Shown here piece after piece: positions 7,327 to 14,723 of a DNA stretch of 30,393 nt. Position numbers and translations under genes: made by a program. Source of the stretch: an uncultured Oscillospiraceae bacterium. GTDB lineage: Bacteria > Bacillota > Clostridia > Oscillospirales > Oscillospiraceae. The notes beneath the pieces are model-generated. The model worked only from the letters and a program-made list of their open reading frames with translations. It ran no database searches and had not been told where the DNA came from. Numbering within the stretch: the first letter of the stretch is position 1; each line of letters starts with the position of its first letter. The DNA is taken from positions 1 to 30,393 of the forward strand of contig CALWYM010000037.1 in the NCBI GenBank assembly GCA_944385775.1, written 5' to 3'.

Positions 7327-8212
7327 TTATCTTCCGATTTTAATGCCGGTAAGATGCTCATAGTACTTAGCAATAGCGGAGTGGTCGCTGGAGCCGCAGC
7401 CCTCGTTGTGGAGCCACTGGAGAATCTCCTGAACGGCAGCGGTCATAGGAACAGGAGCGCCTACTGCATGAGCACAGTCAAGAGCATTGTTAAGGTCCTT
7501 GATGTGAAGGTCAATTCTGAAGCCCGGCTTGTCGTTGCCCTCAATCATCATAGGTGCCTTTGCGTTCATAACATTGGAACCTGCAAGACCGCCCTTAATT
7601 GCCTCGAATACGAGCTGAGGCTCAACGCCTGCCTTCTGGGCAAGGGTAAGTGCCTCTGCAAGAGCCTGAATGTTGCAGGCGACGCAGATCTGGTTTGCAA
7701 GCTTTGCGGTATTACCTGCGCCTACTTCGCCGCAGCGGACAACGCTGGCGCCCATGGTCTCAAGAACAGGCTTGTACTCGTCAAAAGCCTCCTGCTTGCC
7801 GCCAACCATAAAGCTAAGAGCTCCGGAAACTGCCATAGGCTCGCCGCCGGAAACAGGAGCGTCAAGCATCTAAATGTTCTTCTCAGCAAGAACAGCCGCA
7901 ATCTCCTTGCTGGCAACAGGGTTAATGGAGCTCATGTCGATAAACACGGTGCCCTCTCTCATGTAGGAAGCAACGCCGTGCTCGCCAAGCATAACAGCCT
8001 TAACCTGTGGGGAGTTGGGGAGCATGGTGATAACAAGGTCACAGTTCTCGCCGATCCACTGCTGGGTGGCTCTCTTTGCGCCGCAGTCCTCAAGCTCCTT
8101 CATGTTCTTCTCATTAAGGGTCGTTTACATACAGATCGGTGTAGCCGCCCTTGAAAAGATTCTTGCTCATGGGCTTACCCATGATGCCCAGTCCAATAAA
8201 TCCTATTTTCAT
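7327..8212 (-). pseudogene. garR: 2-hydroxy-3-oxopropionate (tartronate semialdehyde) reductase, frameshift plus nonsense
   Basis: Beta-hydroxyacid dehydrogenase family (GarR/GlxR/HIBADH), which reduces tartronate semialdehyde to glycerate with NAD(P)H. The start ATG at 8212 follows GGAGGT, and the dinucleotide-binding MKIGFIGLGIMGKPM opens the protein. Near 8110 an extra T (GACCCTTAATGAG) shifts the frame; removing it restores YVNDPNEKNMKELEDCGA. At 7872-7870 a TAG sits where the family has an acidic residue (NI-stop-MLDAPVSGG), a one-base GAG-to-TAG change. Beyond it the sequence is full and well conserved: MLDAPVSGGEP, the catalytic-lysine region GAGNTAKLANQ, and DLHIKDLNNALDCA. The repaired protein is about 294 residues, normal for the family. 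Only two point lesions suggest recent inactivation or sequencing error. Confidence 0.9.
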
Positions 8213-8263
8213 ATTTATTACCTCCAAAAGTATTGATACATAAAGCCTCTTTAAACTATGTTC

Positions 8264-8292
8264 ATTATATTTCCTGTCCCCCGATTCATCAA
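8264..8292 (-). promoter_or_regulatory. Sigma-A promoter upstream of the garR-type gene
   Basis: TTGATG at 8292-8287, a 17-base spacer, and TATAAT at 8269-8264 on the minus strand. No -24/-12 (GG-N10-GC) sigma-54 promoter was found, although the neighbouring remnant is a sigma-54 activator. Confidence 0.55.
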
Positions 8293-8407
8293 TGCTCAAC
8301 TGTCACAAAATACTCTGCCCTTTTTTGTCGCCTTGGATAAAGTTTCAGCCTATTGAAATAAATCTTTCATATTTTGCAATGCAATTTTGACTGCGCGGCA
8401 AAAACAG

Positions 8408-8436
8408 TTGCAAATCCTTTGTTTCAAAGGTACAAT
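8408..8436 (+). promoter_or_regulatory. Sigma-A promoter of the aldo/keto reductase
   Basis: TTGCAA at 8408-8413, a 17-base spacer, and TACAAT at 8431-8436. The start codon follows 35 bases downstream. Confidence 0.6.
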
Positions 8437-8471
8437 CAAACCATAAAATAATTGTGAAAGGAAGGCTTCAT

Positions 8472-9326
8472 ATGGCATATAAATACATTACGGTTAGCGG
8501 GAAAGAGACCGGCTCCATCGGTCAGGGCACATGGTATCTTGGGGAGAATCACCGCACCTTCGCTCAGGAGTGCGACGCGCTTTGCGCCGGTGTAAATGCC
8601 GGCATGACCCTTATAGATACTGCCGAAATGTACGGCGACGGAAAGGCGGAAAAGCTCGTCGGTGAAGTAATAGGAAATTTCAATCGGGAGAACCTTTATA
8701 TTGTGAGCAAGGTGTACCCGTTTAATGCAGGCAGAAGAAATATTTTCAAAAGCTGTGAAGCAAGTCTTCGCCGTATGGGTACGGACTATATGGATATGTA
8801 CCTGCTTCACTGGCGCGGCTCCGTTCCCCTTCGGGAGACGGCTGAGTGTATGGAGGAGCTTCGGGAAAAGAGGCTTATCCGTCATTGGGGAGTAAGTAAT
8901 CTTGACACTGCCGATATGCTTGAGCTTTTAAAAACAAGCGAGGGAAAAAAGTGCGAGATTGACCAGGTTTTGTATAATCTGGGCTCCCGCGGTCCGGAGT
9001 ATGACCTTATCCCCCTTCTGAGAAAGCAGGGCATGGGAATTATGGCGTACTCGCCCATCGGTCAGGCAGGGGCACTTAACAGACGGCTTTACTCCGATGA
9101 TACCGTGCTCTCCATTTCCCAAAACCGGGGCATTACAGTAAGTCAGCTTCTTCTGGCGTACCTTCTTACCAAGGACAGCGTTATGCCAATTCCCAGAACC
9201 TCAAAATCGTCCCATGCGGTGGAAAACGCCGGGGCAATGAATATAACCCTTACGGAACAGGAAATTTCCGCTCTTGACAGGGCATTTCCCGCACCTACGA
9301 GAAAGGTTCCCCTTGATATGATTTAA
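8472..9326 (+). CDS. yeaE: Aldo/keto reductase, YeaE-like
   Basis: 284 residues, the same length as Escherichia coli YeaE (a methylglyoxal reductase) and colinear with it, including LIDTAEMYGDGKAEKLVGE, VSKVYPFNAG, CEASLRR, YMDMYLLHWRGS, HWGVSNLDTADM, VLYNLGSRGPEYDL, MAYSPIGQAG and a PAPTRKVPLDM tail. The AKR catalytic tetrad is Asp49, Tyr54, Lys80 and His113; MPIPRTSKSSHAVEN near the C-terminus is the NADPH phosphate-binding segment. The ATG at 8472 is preferred over GTG at 8454 because GAAAGGAAGG lies just before it. Soluble NADPH-dependent carbonyl reductase; the physiological substrate is not certain. Single-gene unit with its own promoter and terminator, divergent from the broken garR gene. 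Confidence 0.93.
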   Translation: MAYKYITVSGKETGSIGQGTWYLGENHRTFAQECDALCAGVNAGMTLIDTAEMYGDGKAEKLVGEVIGNFNRENLYIVSKVYPFNAGRRNIFKSCEASLRRMGTDYMDMYLLHWRGSVPLRETAECMEELREKRLIRHWGVSNLDTADMLELLKTSEGKKCEIDQVLYNLGSRGPEYDLIPLLRKQGMGIMAYSPIGQAGALNRRLYSDDTVLSISQNRGITVSQLLLAYLLTKDSVMPIPRTSKSSHAVENAGAMNITLTEQEISALDRAFPAPTRKVPLDMI

Positions 9327-9327
9327 A

Positions 9328-9369
9328 AAAAATTCCGGCAGTACCAGAGAAGGTACTGCCGGTTTTCTT
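9328..9369. terminator. Bidirectional intrinsic terminator
   Basis: Perfect 11-bp stem CCGGCAGTACC / GGTACTGCCGG (9335-9345, 9352-9362) with an A-run before and a T-run after. It serves the converging aldo/keto reductase and hydrogenase genes. Confidence 0.92.
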
Positions 9370-9376
9370 TTATTTA

Positions 9377-10882
9377 TCAGTCAAGAGTTCCGCCCACATT
9401 TCTGTACTTGCTCTCCTCGGGGCTTGACATCTCAGCCTCCTTGGAGTAGGCGTTTACCATCTTCGTTGCGCTATCAACCGAGATAATGGTGCCGGCGCCT
9501 GCCACGCAGCCGCCCGGGCAGCCCATACCCTCAAGAAGATAGCCGTTATACTTGCCAGCCTTTGCAAGCATCATAAGCTTGCGGCAATCACGAAGTCCCT
9601 CAGCTCTGGCCGTCTTGACCTCCATCTCCGGGTGCTGCCTCTTAATAACACCCACAACAGCGTTGGCAACGCCGCCGGACACGGCAAAACCTCTGCCTGC
9701 CGCGGTTCCCTCATTAAGGGTCTCGCCGTCCTCAACCTTTGTAAAATCAATATCCTTGGCTGCGAACATACCCTGAAGCTCCTCAAAGGTAATGACAAAG
9801 TCAACGTCGGAGCGGATATCGGCGCGGATAGCCTCCAGCTTCTTTGCGGCACAGGGTCCTACAAAGACAACCTTGGCATCGGGCTGCTCCTTCTTAATAA
9901 GCCTTGCTGTAAAGACCATAGGCGTCAGCGTCATGGAAATATTGCCTGCCTGGTCGGGGAAAAGCTTCTGTATCATGGCATGCCATGCCGGGCAGCAGGA
10001 CGTCGCCATGTAGGGCTGGTTTTTGGGAACGTTCTCCAAAAAGTCCTCAGCCTCGGTAAGTGTACATATATCGGCGCCTACGGCAACCTCCACGACCCTG
10101 TCAAAGCCCAGAGTCTTCATTGCGGCGGTAAACTTCTCCGGAGTGGCGCTTTTTCCGAACTGACCTATAAAGGAGGGCGCCACAATGGCAACCACCGGGT
10201 CTCCCTGCTTTATGGCGTGGATAATCTGGTAAATCTGGCTCTTGTCAACGATAGCGCCGAAGGGGCAGCTTACAAGGCACTGTCCGCAGGCAACGCACTT
10301 GTCCTGGTCAATAACGGCTCTGCCGTGCTCGTCCATTCCGATAGCGTCCATACCGCAGGCAGCCTGACAGGGACGCTCCATAAATATAATGGCGTTATAG
10401 GAGCAGGCGGAAGCGCAGCGACCGCACTTTACGCAAAGGTCCTGGTCAATGTGGCTCTTTCCGTTGACAAAGGAAATGGCCTTTCTTGGGCAGACCCTCT
10501 GACAGGACGCAGCAAGGCAGTTCTGGCAGTTCTCCGTAACCCTGTACTGCTTTGTGGGGCAGGCATGGCAGGCGTAGGGGATAATATTTATAAGCGGCGG
10601 CTCATAGTACTGCTCCGCAATGTCGGCGTTATCCATGCCCTCGGTCATAAGGATCCTTGTCTGTATAGGACGAATGGAAAGACCCATTGCCACCCTGACT
10701 CTCTCGCCGGCAATGGCGCGCTCCAAAAATACGCTCTCTCTGTGAAGGGGCTGGTCGCCGGGCACTATTTTGTAGGGCAGGTCCTCAACGGTGCCGTAGC
10801 CCTCCTCCTCGTATGCCATTTTTGCGACCTCGGCAAAAACGTTTTTTCTAATGTCTGTAATAAGTGACGGGACACCACGCAT
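9377..10882 (-). CDS. Monomeric [FeFe] hydrogenase, group B type
   Basis: 501 residues. It catalyses reversible reduction of protons with electrons from ferredoxin. H-cluster motifs in order: TSCCPAW (294-300), GPCAAKK (342-348) and EGMGCPGGC (451-459). The GPC rather than MPC form, and ending soon after the third motif, point to group B rather than group A. The N-terminal half is rich in cysteines for iron-sulfur clusters: CHAC (105-108), CQNCxxxxCxxxC (119-131), CVKCGRCxxxC (150-160), CQAAC (172-176) and CVACGQCxxxC (196-206). No signal peptide or Tat motif is present, so it is cytoplasmic. GGAGGT precedes the ATG by 8 bases. It follows the ECF S-component gene by 44 bases on the same strand, with no terminator between. 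No hydE/F/G maturase and no NADH- or formate-linked partner subunit lies in the window. Confidence 0.95.
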   Translation of the reverse strand: MRGVPSLITDIRKNVFAEVAKMAYEEEGYGTVEDLPYKIVPGDQPLHRESVFLERAIAGERVRVAMGLSIRPIQTRILMTEGMDNADIAEQYYEPPLINIIPYACHACPTKQYRVTENCQNCLAASCQRVCPRKAISFVNGKSHIDQDLCVKCGRCASACSYNAIIFMERPCQAACGMDAIGMDEHGRAVIDQDKCVACGQCLVSCPFGAIVDKSQIYQIIHAIKQGDPVVAIVAPSFIGQFGKSATPEKFTAAMKTLGFDRVVEVAVGADICTLTEAEDFLENVPKNQPYMATSCCPAWHAMIQKLFPDQAGNISMTLTPMVFTARLIKKEQPDAKVVFVGPCAAKKLEAIRADIRSDVDFVITFEELQGMFAAKDIDFTKVEDGETLNEGTAAGRGFAVSGGVANAVVGVIKRQHPEMEVKTARAEGLRDCRKLMMLAKAGKYNGYLLEGMGCPGGCVAGAGTIISVDSATKMVNAYSKEAEMSSPEESKYRNVGGTLD

Positions 10883-10926
10883 ATTGCTATACCTCCAAGT
10901 AATAAATACAAATGAAAGATTCTAAA

Positions 10927-11451
10927 TCAGTCCTTAACTGCCTTTTTGAGAACAGAAGCCGCCAAAAGGGCAACTGCGCCTCCCACAAGGGCTGTTATAA
11001 GCTGGGGATATGAGAACATGGCTGTAAATGTGGCGATCTGCTGCTCCTTAAGGGTAAGGACATTGCAAAGCACCTTTACAACCACTATGTAAAGGGTCAC
11101 GAATTTAACTACTGACCCGACAATAATCCCCGCTACGGCACGGACCGGCTTAAGCTCCTTACTGCCGCAGATAAGAGAAATAAGAATTACATATACAAAG
11201 TTTCCAAGGGCGATTGCCGGAACGATAGGCAAAAGCTGCGGACCGATTCCCAGAAAATACGCCAGAAACGGTGAGAGCAGCGCCAGTGCGCCTCCGCCGT
11301 AAACGCCGCACATTATCGCTCCCACCGCCAGCACCATGTTCACGCAGGAGCCGGTGATTAGCTGACCGAAGGATCTGGTCAGATACTGAACCGTTACCAG
11401 CAGCGCCAGAAGCACCGCCGTTTCAGTTATCAAACGAACCTTTTTACTCAT
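10927..11451 (-). CDS. ECF transporter S component, substrate unknown
   Basis: 174 residues, almost wholly hydrophobic, with about five to six membrane helices: roughly 8-26, 32-52, 55-72, 75-97, 104-127 and 145-168. The N-terminal ITETAVLLALLVTVQYLT and the later internal repeat are typical of energy-coupling-factor S components, small membrane proteins that bind a vitamin or metal and share a common EcfA/A'/T module encoded elsewhere. No riboswitch-like structure was recognised upstream to name the ligand. Its own strong promoter lies upstream, and the hydrogenase gene follows 44 bases after, so they are probably co-transcribed. A soluble electron or cofactor link to the hydrogenase is speculation. 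Confidence 0.85.
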   Translation of the reverse strand: MSKKVRLITETAVLLALLVTVQYLTRSFGQLITGSCVNMVLAVGAIMCGVYGGGALALLSPFLAYFLGIGPQLLPIVPAIALGNFVYVILISLICGSKELKPVRAVAGIIVGSVVKFVTLYIVVVKVLCNVLTLKEQQIATFTAMFSYPQLITALVGGAVALLAASVLKKAVKD

Positions 11452-11492
11452 ATTAAAATCCCTCTCATTTTGGAAAAAGTTTTTTCACGAGC

Positions 11493-11521
11493 ATGATACA
11501 CTAAATGAAAATAATTGTCAA
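11493..11521 (-). promoter_or_regulatory. Strong sigma-A promoter for the ECF S component-hydrogenase unit
   Basis: Perfect TTGACA at 11521-11516, a 17-base spacer, and TATCAT at 11498-11493 on the minus strand, about 40 bases before the ATG at 11451. Confidence 0.8.
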
Positions 11522-11587
11522 GAAGGATTTGTCTCTTTTTAGTGACATTTTTACGTAATACGACCCTGTTGGACACATTTCACGGCA

Positions 11588-11623
11588 TAAAAAATCCCGG
11601 CACCCGCAAAAGCGGGTACCGGG
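11588..11623 (-). terminator. Intrinsic terminator of groESL
   Basis: Stem CCCGGCACCCGC / GCGGGTACCGGG (11596-11607, 11612-11623) with one mismatch and an AAAA loop. On the minus strand it is followed by GATTTTTTA. It is 38 bases past the groEL stop. Confidence 0.88.
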
Positions 11624-11661
11624 TGCAAATAATTTTCAAAAACCGAAACGGGTGGGATTTA

Positions 11662-13287
11662 TCAGTACATACCGCCCATATCGCCGCCTGCCGGTGCTGC
11701 CGGTGCCGGTTCAGGAATATCGGCAACAAGGCTCTCGGTGGTAAGGATGGTAGCTGCAACGGAAGCTGCGTTCTCAAGAGCGGAACGGCAGACCTTAGTC
11801 GGGTCTACAACGCCGGCTTCAATCATGTTGCAGTACTCCTCGGTAGCTGCGTTAAAGCCGTAGTTTACATCAAGACTGCTCTTTACCTTATCAAGGATAA
11901 CAGCGCCCTCAAGACCTGCGTTCATGGCGATCTGCTTGATAGGTGCCTCAAGGGCCTTCTCAACAATACGTGCGCCGGTCTTTTCATCGCCGGAAAGCTC
12001 GTCAACAACGTACTTGACTGCCTTGCTTGCGACAACATAAGCTGTGCCGCCGCCTGCCACAATGCCTTCCTCAACAGCTGCTCTTGTAGCGTTAAGAGCG
12101 TCCTCAATACGGAGCTTCTTCTCCTTCATCTCAATCTCGGTGGCTGCGCCGACCTTAATGACGGCTACGCCGCCTGCAAGCTTTGCAAGACGCTCCTGGA
12201 GCTTCTCCTTATCGTAATCAGAGGTGGAAACCTCGTACTCGCTCTTAATCTGGGCAACTCTTGCCTCGATGTCGGCTTTCTGACCTGCGCCGTCAACGAT
12301 AATGGTGTTCTCCTTTGTGCTCTTAACAACCCTTGCGCTGCCCAGCATATCAAGGGTGGTATCCTTAAGCTCCATGCCGATCTCGGAGGAAATTACCTGA
12401 CCGCCGGTAAGAGCCGCAATATCTCTGAGCATTTCCTTACGTCTGGCGCCAAAGCCAGGAGCCTTTACGCACAGGCAGTTAAAGGTGCCACGAATCTTAT
12501 TGAGGATAATGGTGGCAAGTGCCTCGCCGTCCACGTCCTCAGCGATGATAACAAGCTTCTTGCCGGACTGAACAATCTGCTCAAGAACAGGAAGAATCTC
12601 CTGAATGTTGGAAATCTTCTTATCGGTGATAAGAATGTACGGATCCTCGTAAACAGCCTCCATCTTATCAGTATCTGTTACCATGTACGGGGTGATGTAG
12701 CCTCTGTCAAACTGCATTCCCTCAACTACCTCTGAATAGGTCTCGGCAGTCTTGGACTCCTCAATGGTAATAACGCCGTTCTGACCGACCTTCTGCATTG
12801 CCTCGCTTATAAGCTCGCCGATGCTCTCGTCGCCGGAGGAAACTGCGCCGACCCTTGCAATGTCCTTCGCGCCGGTAACAGGCTTGCTGTTTGCGCGCAG
12901 GGTAGTAACAGCGGCGTCAACTGCCTTCTGTATGCCCTTTCTCATATCCATTGGGTTTGCGCCGGCAGCAACGTTCTTAATGCCCTCATGAACTATTGCC
13001 TGGGCAAGGACTGTGGCGGTGGTAGTACCGTCGCCTGCTACGTCGTTTGTCTTGGAGGCAACCTCCTTGACAAGCTGTGCGCCCATGTTCTCAAAGGGAT
13101 TCTCAAGCTCGATTTCCTTTGCTATCGTCACGCCGTCGTTTGTAATAAGGGGAGCGCCGAACTTCTTGTCAAGAACTACGTTTCTTCCCTTGGGTCCTAT
13201 TGTAAGTTTAACGGTGTCAGCCAGCTGGTTTACGCCCTTTTCAAGATACCTTCTTGCTTCTTCACCGTATGCAATCTGCTTTGCCAT
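11662..13287 (-). CDS. groEL: Chaperonin GroEL (60 kDa)
   Basis: 541 residues, normal family length. It forms the double-ring ATP-driven folding chamber with GroES. Visible hallmarks are TVKLTIGPKGRNVVLDKKFG (ATP-binding, about 25-44), NDVAGDGTTTATVLAQAI (about 81-98), the apical-domain segment DRGYITPYMVTD, the signature ALNATRAAVEEGIVAGGG (about 398-415), and a short Gly/Met tail GGDMGGMY. The start is preceded by GGAGG and lies 19 bases after the groES stop. Transcribed with groES from the CIRCE-controlled promoter and closed by a terminator at 11588-11623. Nothing unusual. Confidence 0.99.
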   Translation of the reverse strand: MAKQIAYGEEARRYLEKGVNQLADTVKLTIGPKGRNVVLDKKFGAPLITNDGVTIAKEIELENPFENMGAQLVKEVASKTNDVAGDGTTTATVLAQAIVHEGIKNVAAGANPMDMRKGIQKAVDAAVTTLRANSKPVTGAKDIARVGAVSSGDESIGELISEAMQKVGQNGVITIEESKTAETYSEVVEGMQFDRGYITPYMVTDTDKMEAVYEDPYILITDKKISNIQEILPVLEQIVQSGKKLVIIAEDVDGEALATIILNKIRGTFNCLCVKAPGFGARRKEMLRDIAALTGGQVISSEIGMELKDTTLDMLGSARVVKSTKENTIIVDGAGQKADIEARVAQIKSEYEVSTSDYDKEKLQERLAKLAGGVAVIKVGAATEIEMKEKKLRIEDALNATRAAVEEGIVAGGGTAYVVASKAVKYVVDELSGDEKTGARIVEKALEAPIKQIAMNAGLEGAVILDKVKSSLDVNYGFNAATEEYCNMIEAGVVDPTKVCRSALENAASVAATILTTESLVADIPEPAPAAPAGGDMGGMY

Positions 13288-13306
13288 AAACTATCTTCCT
13301 CCTGAC

Positions 13307-13591
13307 TTATTCAACTACAGCGAGAATCTCGCTCTGCTTTACTATTGTATATTCCTCACCGTCAACCTTAACCTCGGTGCCGGTGTACTTTCCTGTAATA
13401 ACCTTATCGCCGACCTCGACCTCCATCTCGACCTCGTTTCCGTCGATGAAGCCGCCGGGACCTACCGCGATAACCTCATAAACCTGGGGCTTCTCCTGAG
13501 CCGCGCTCGTAAGAATTATGCCGCCCTTCGTGGTCTCCTCAGCGGCGACCCTCTTAATAATAACCCTGTCTGCTAAAGGTCTAAGTGTCAT
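13307..13591 (-). CDS. groES: Co-chaperonin GroES (10 kDa)
   Basis: 94 residues, the usual length. It caps the GroEL ring. The family N-terminus LRPLADRVIIKRV is followed by the mobile loop TTKGGIILTSAAQEKPQ that contacts GroEL, and by VGDKVITGKYTGTEVKVDGEEY. A GGAGG site precedes the ATG. First gene of groESL, with a perfect CIRCE operator 58 bases upstream. Confidence 0.99.
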   Translation of the reverse strand: MTLRPLADRVIIKRVAAEETTKGGIILTSAAQEKPQVYEVIAVGPGGFIDGNEVEMEVEVGDKVITGKYTGTEVKVDGEEYTIVKQSEILAVVE

Positions 13592-13649
13592 TTATGATTC
13601 CTCCTATTTATTTTTACGCTTTTGTGAATTTCTGCTTTATTTTTTCGTT

Positions 13650-13676
13650 TTAGCACTCATTAGCCCGGAGTGCTAA
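13650..13676. promoter_or_regulatory. CIRCE operator (HrcA binding site)
   Basis: TTAGCACTC, nine bases, GAGTGCTAA: an exact match to the CIRCE consensus. It sits in the 5' untranslated region of groES. HrcA repression of groESL under non-stress conditions follows from established knowledge; hrcA itself is not in the window. Confidence 0.98.
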
Positions 13677-13684
13677 CCACAGGT

Positions 13685-13716
13685 ATTATAATATCTCAGA
13701 ACCCCACAATATTCAA
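13685..13716 (-). promoter_or_regulatory. groESL sigma-A promoter
   Basis: On the minus strand TTGAAT at 13716-13711 is followed by TATTATAAT. With TATTAT (13693-13688) the spacer is 17 bases; with TATAAT (13690-13685) it is 20. CIRCE lies directly downstream. Confidence 0.6.
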
Positions 13717-13737
13717 TAGTCATTTTGCACATTTTTT

Positions 13738-13776
13738 AGGCTACTTTATTGTGAAAATTATACAACAAAATAGCCT
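13738..13776. repeat. Imperfect long inverted repeat at the 3' end of the lipid-kinase gene
   Basis: AGGCTA at 13738-13743 pairs with TAGCCT at 13771-13776, and the inner TTT/AAA and TTGT/ACAA blocks pair as well. It overlaps the TAG stop of the gene ending at 13775. No U-tract follows on the minus strand, so it is not a typical intrinsic terminator. Confidence 0.55.
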
Positions 13777-14719
13777 AACTTATACCAAGCCTCTGGCGCG
13801 AGGTCTCGCGAATATAAAATTTACTGTGTTTAGGAAAGATGAAGTTTACGCCGCCGGGGATAATTTTAAACTGGGCCTTTCTGGTACGCAGTGCTTCGCC
13901 GTCCACATTGACGTAAAACTCCGTATCTGCTTCAACAGTGAGCTTTTTTCCGGCTATATACCTTATGTACTGGGGGTAGGACTGGTACTGACCTTTGGCG
14001 TACTTTCCGATAAGTCTTGCAACTGTAAAAATATTTACGCTCTTTACAAGGAGAATATCCAAAATGCCGTCATTGACCTTCGCCTTTCCCGTAGGGTTAA
14101 ACCCGCCGCCGTAGTAGCGACCGTTACATATGCTCACCATGGTAAAGCTTCCCGATATAACCTCTCCCGTCTCCGTTGTAACGGTAAGATTTCTGGAAAT
14201 CCCTCTCGGAAGCTCCCGGAGAAGGGAGAATATATAGGCGCCTTTGTTTCCCAGAATGGGCATATTCTTAAATCTGTCGGCACCGATACCGACTCTTGCG
14301 TCAATGCCTACGGAGAAAATATTTATTCCCCGGCGGCCGTTTACGTCCACAATGTCAAGAGGCAGGCTTTCCCCCTCTGTAAGTTCACGGAGGCTTGTGA
14401 AAAGCTCCGCGTCGTCTCCGAAGGTTTTTACGAAATCGTTGCCCGTACCGCAGGGATAGTGAGTCACGGCGGCGTTTTTAAATCCCGCCGCGCCGTGGAC
14501 ACATTCTGACAGCGTACCGTCGCCGCCGCAGGCATATACCCGAAGCTCCCTTCCTTTAATTGCCTCTCTCCTGACCTTTTCGGAAGCGTCCATCGGTCCG
14601 GAGGTTATGTAAATCTCATAATCCTCTCCCTGCTCCGCCATGAAGCTCTCGATAGCGCATACCATCGCATCCTTGTATTTTCTGTCTCCGGCGGTTGGGT
14701 TAACTACAAAAAGGTGCAT
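13775..14719 (-). CDS. Diacylglycerol/lipid kinase family protein (DgkB/YegS-like)
   Basis: 314 residues with a DAGK catalytic domain. It phosphorylates diacylglycerol or a related lipid using ATP, and in Gram-positives feeds diacylglycerol from lipoteichoic acid synthesis back into phospholipid. Motifs: VVNPTAG (5-11), ATP-binding GGDGTLSECVHG (65-76), PCGTGNDFVKTFG (89-101), and a C-terminal domain with GGGFNPTGKAKVNDGILDI. No membrane helix, so it acts as a peripheral membrane enzyme. Only a weak Shine-Dalgarno is visible, and the start is four bases past the stop of the upstream methyltransferase gene, implying translational coupling. Probably last gene of the pcrA gene train. Exact lipid substrate not determinable. 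Confidence 0.92.
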   Translation of the reverse strand: MHLFVVNPTAGDRKYKDAMVCAIESFMAEQGEDYEIYITSGPMDASEKVRREAIKGRELRVYACGGDGTLSECVHGAAGFKNAAVTHYPCGTGNDFVKTFGDDAELFTSLRELTEGESLPLDIVDVNGRRGINIFSVGIDARVGIGADRFKNMPILGNKGAYIFSLLRELPRGISRNLTVTTETGEVISGSFTMVSICNGRYYGGGFNPTGKAKVNDGILDILLVKSVNIFTVARLIGKYAKGQYQSYPQYIRYIAGKKLTVEADTEFYVNVDGEALRTRKAQFKIIPGGVNFIFPKHSKFYIRETSRQRLGIS

Positions 14720-14723
14720 CTTA

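Noticed and set aside
7354..8154. 266-codon open frame on the plus strand opposite the broken garR gene
   Set aside because: The minus strand shows clear family sequence across the lesions; the plus frame has no Shine-Dalgarno and resembles the other antisense shadows.
8213..8400. Sigma-54 (-24/-12) promoter for the garR-type gene
   Set aside because: No TGGC-N8-TTGC-type match; a 17-spaced sigma-A promoter explains the region better.
9632..10867. 411-codon open frame on the plus strand opposite the hydrogenase
   Set aside because: Low-complexity translation without a recognisable domain; the minus strand has all H-cluster and ferredoxin motifs.
11452..11500. Vitamin riboswitch before the ECF S component
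   Set aside because: The promoter is only about 40 bases from the start codon, leaving no room for an aptamer.
11515..12735. 406-codon open frame on the plus strand opposite groEL
   Set aside because: Antisense to a near-universal gene; Cys/Leu/Asn-rich translation typical of codon-bias mirroring, and no ribosome site.
13670..14509. 279-codon plus-strand frame starting at the CIRCE region
   Set aside because: Overlaps the lipid-kinase gene on the other strand, with no domain match and no ribosome site.
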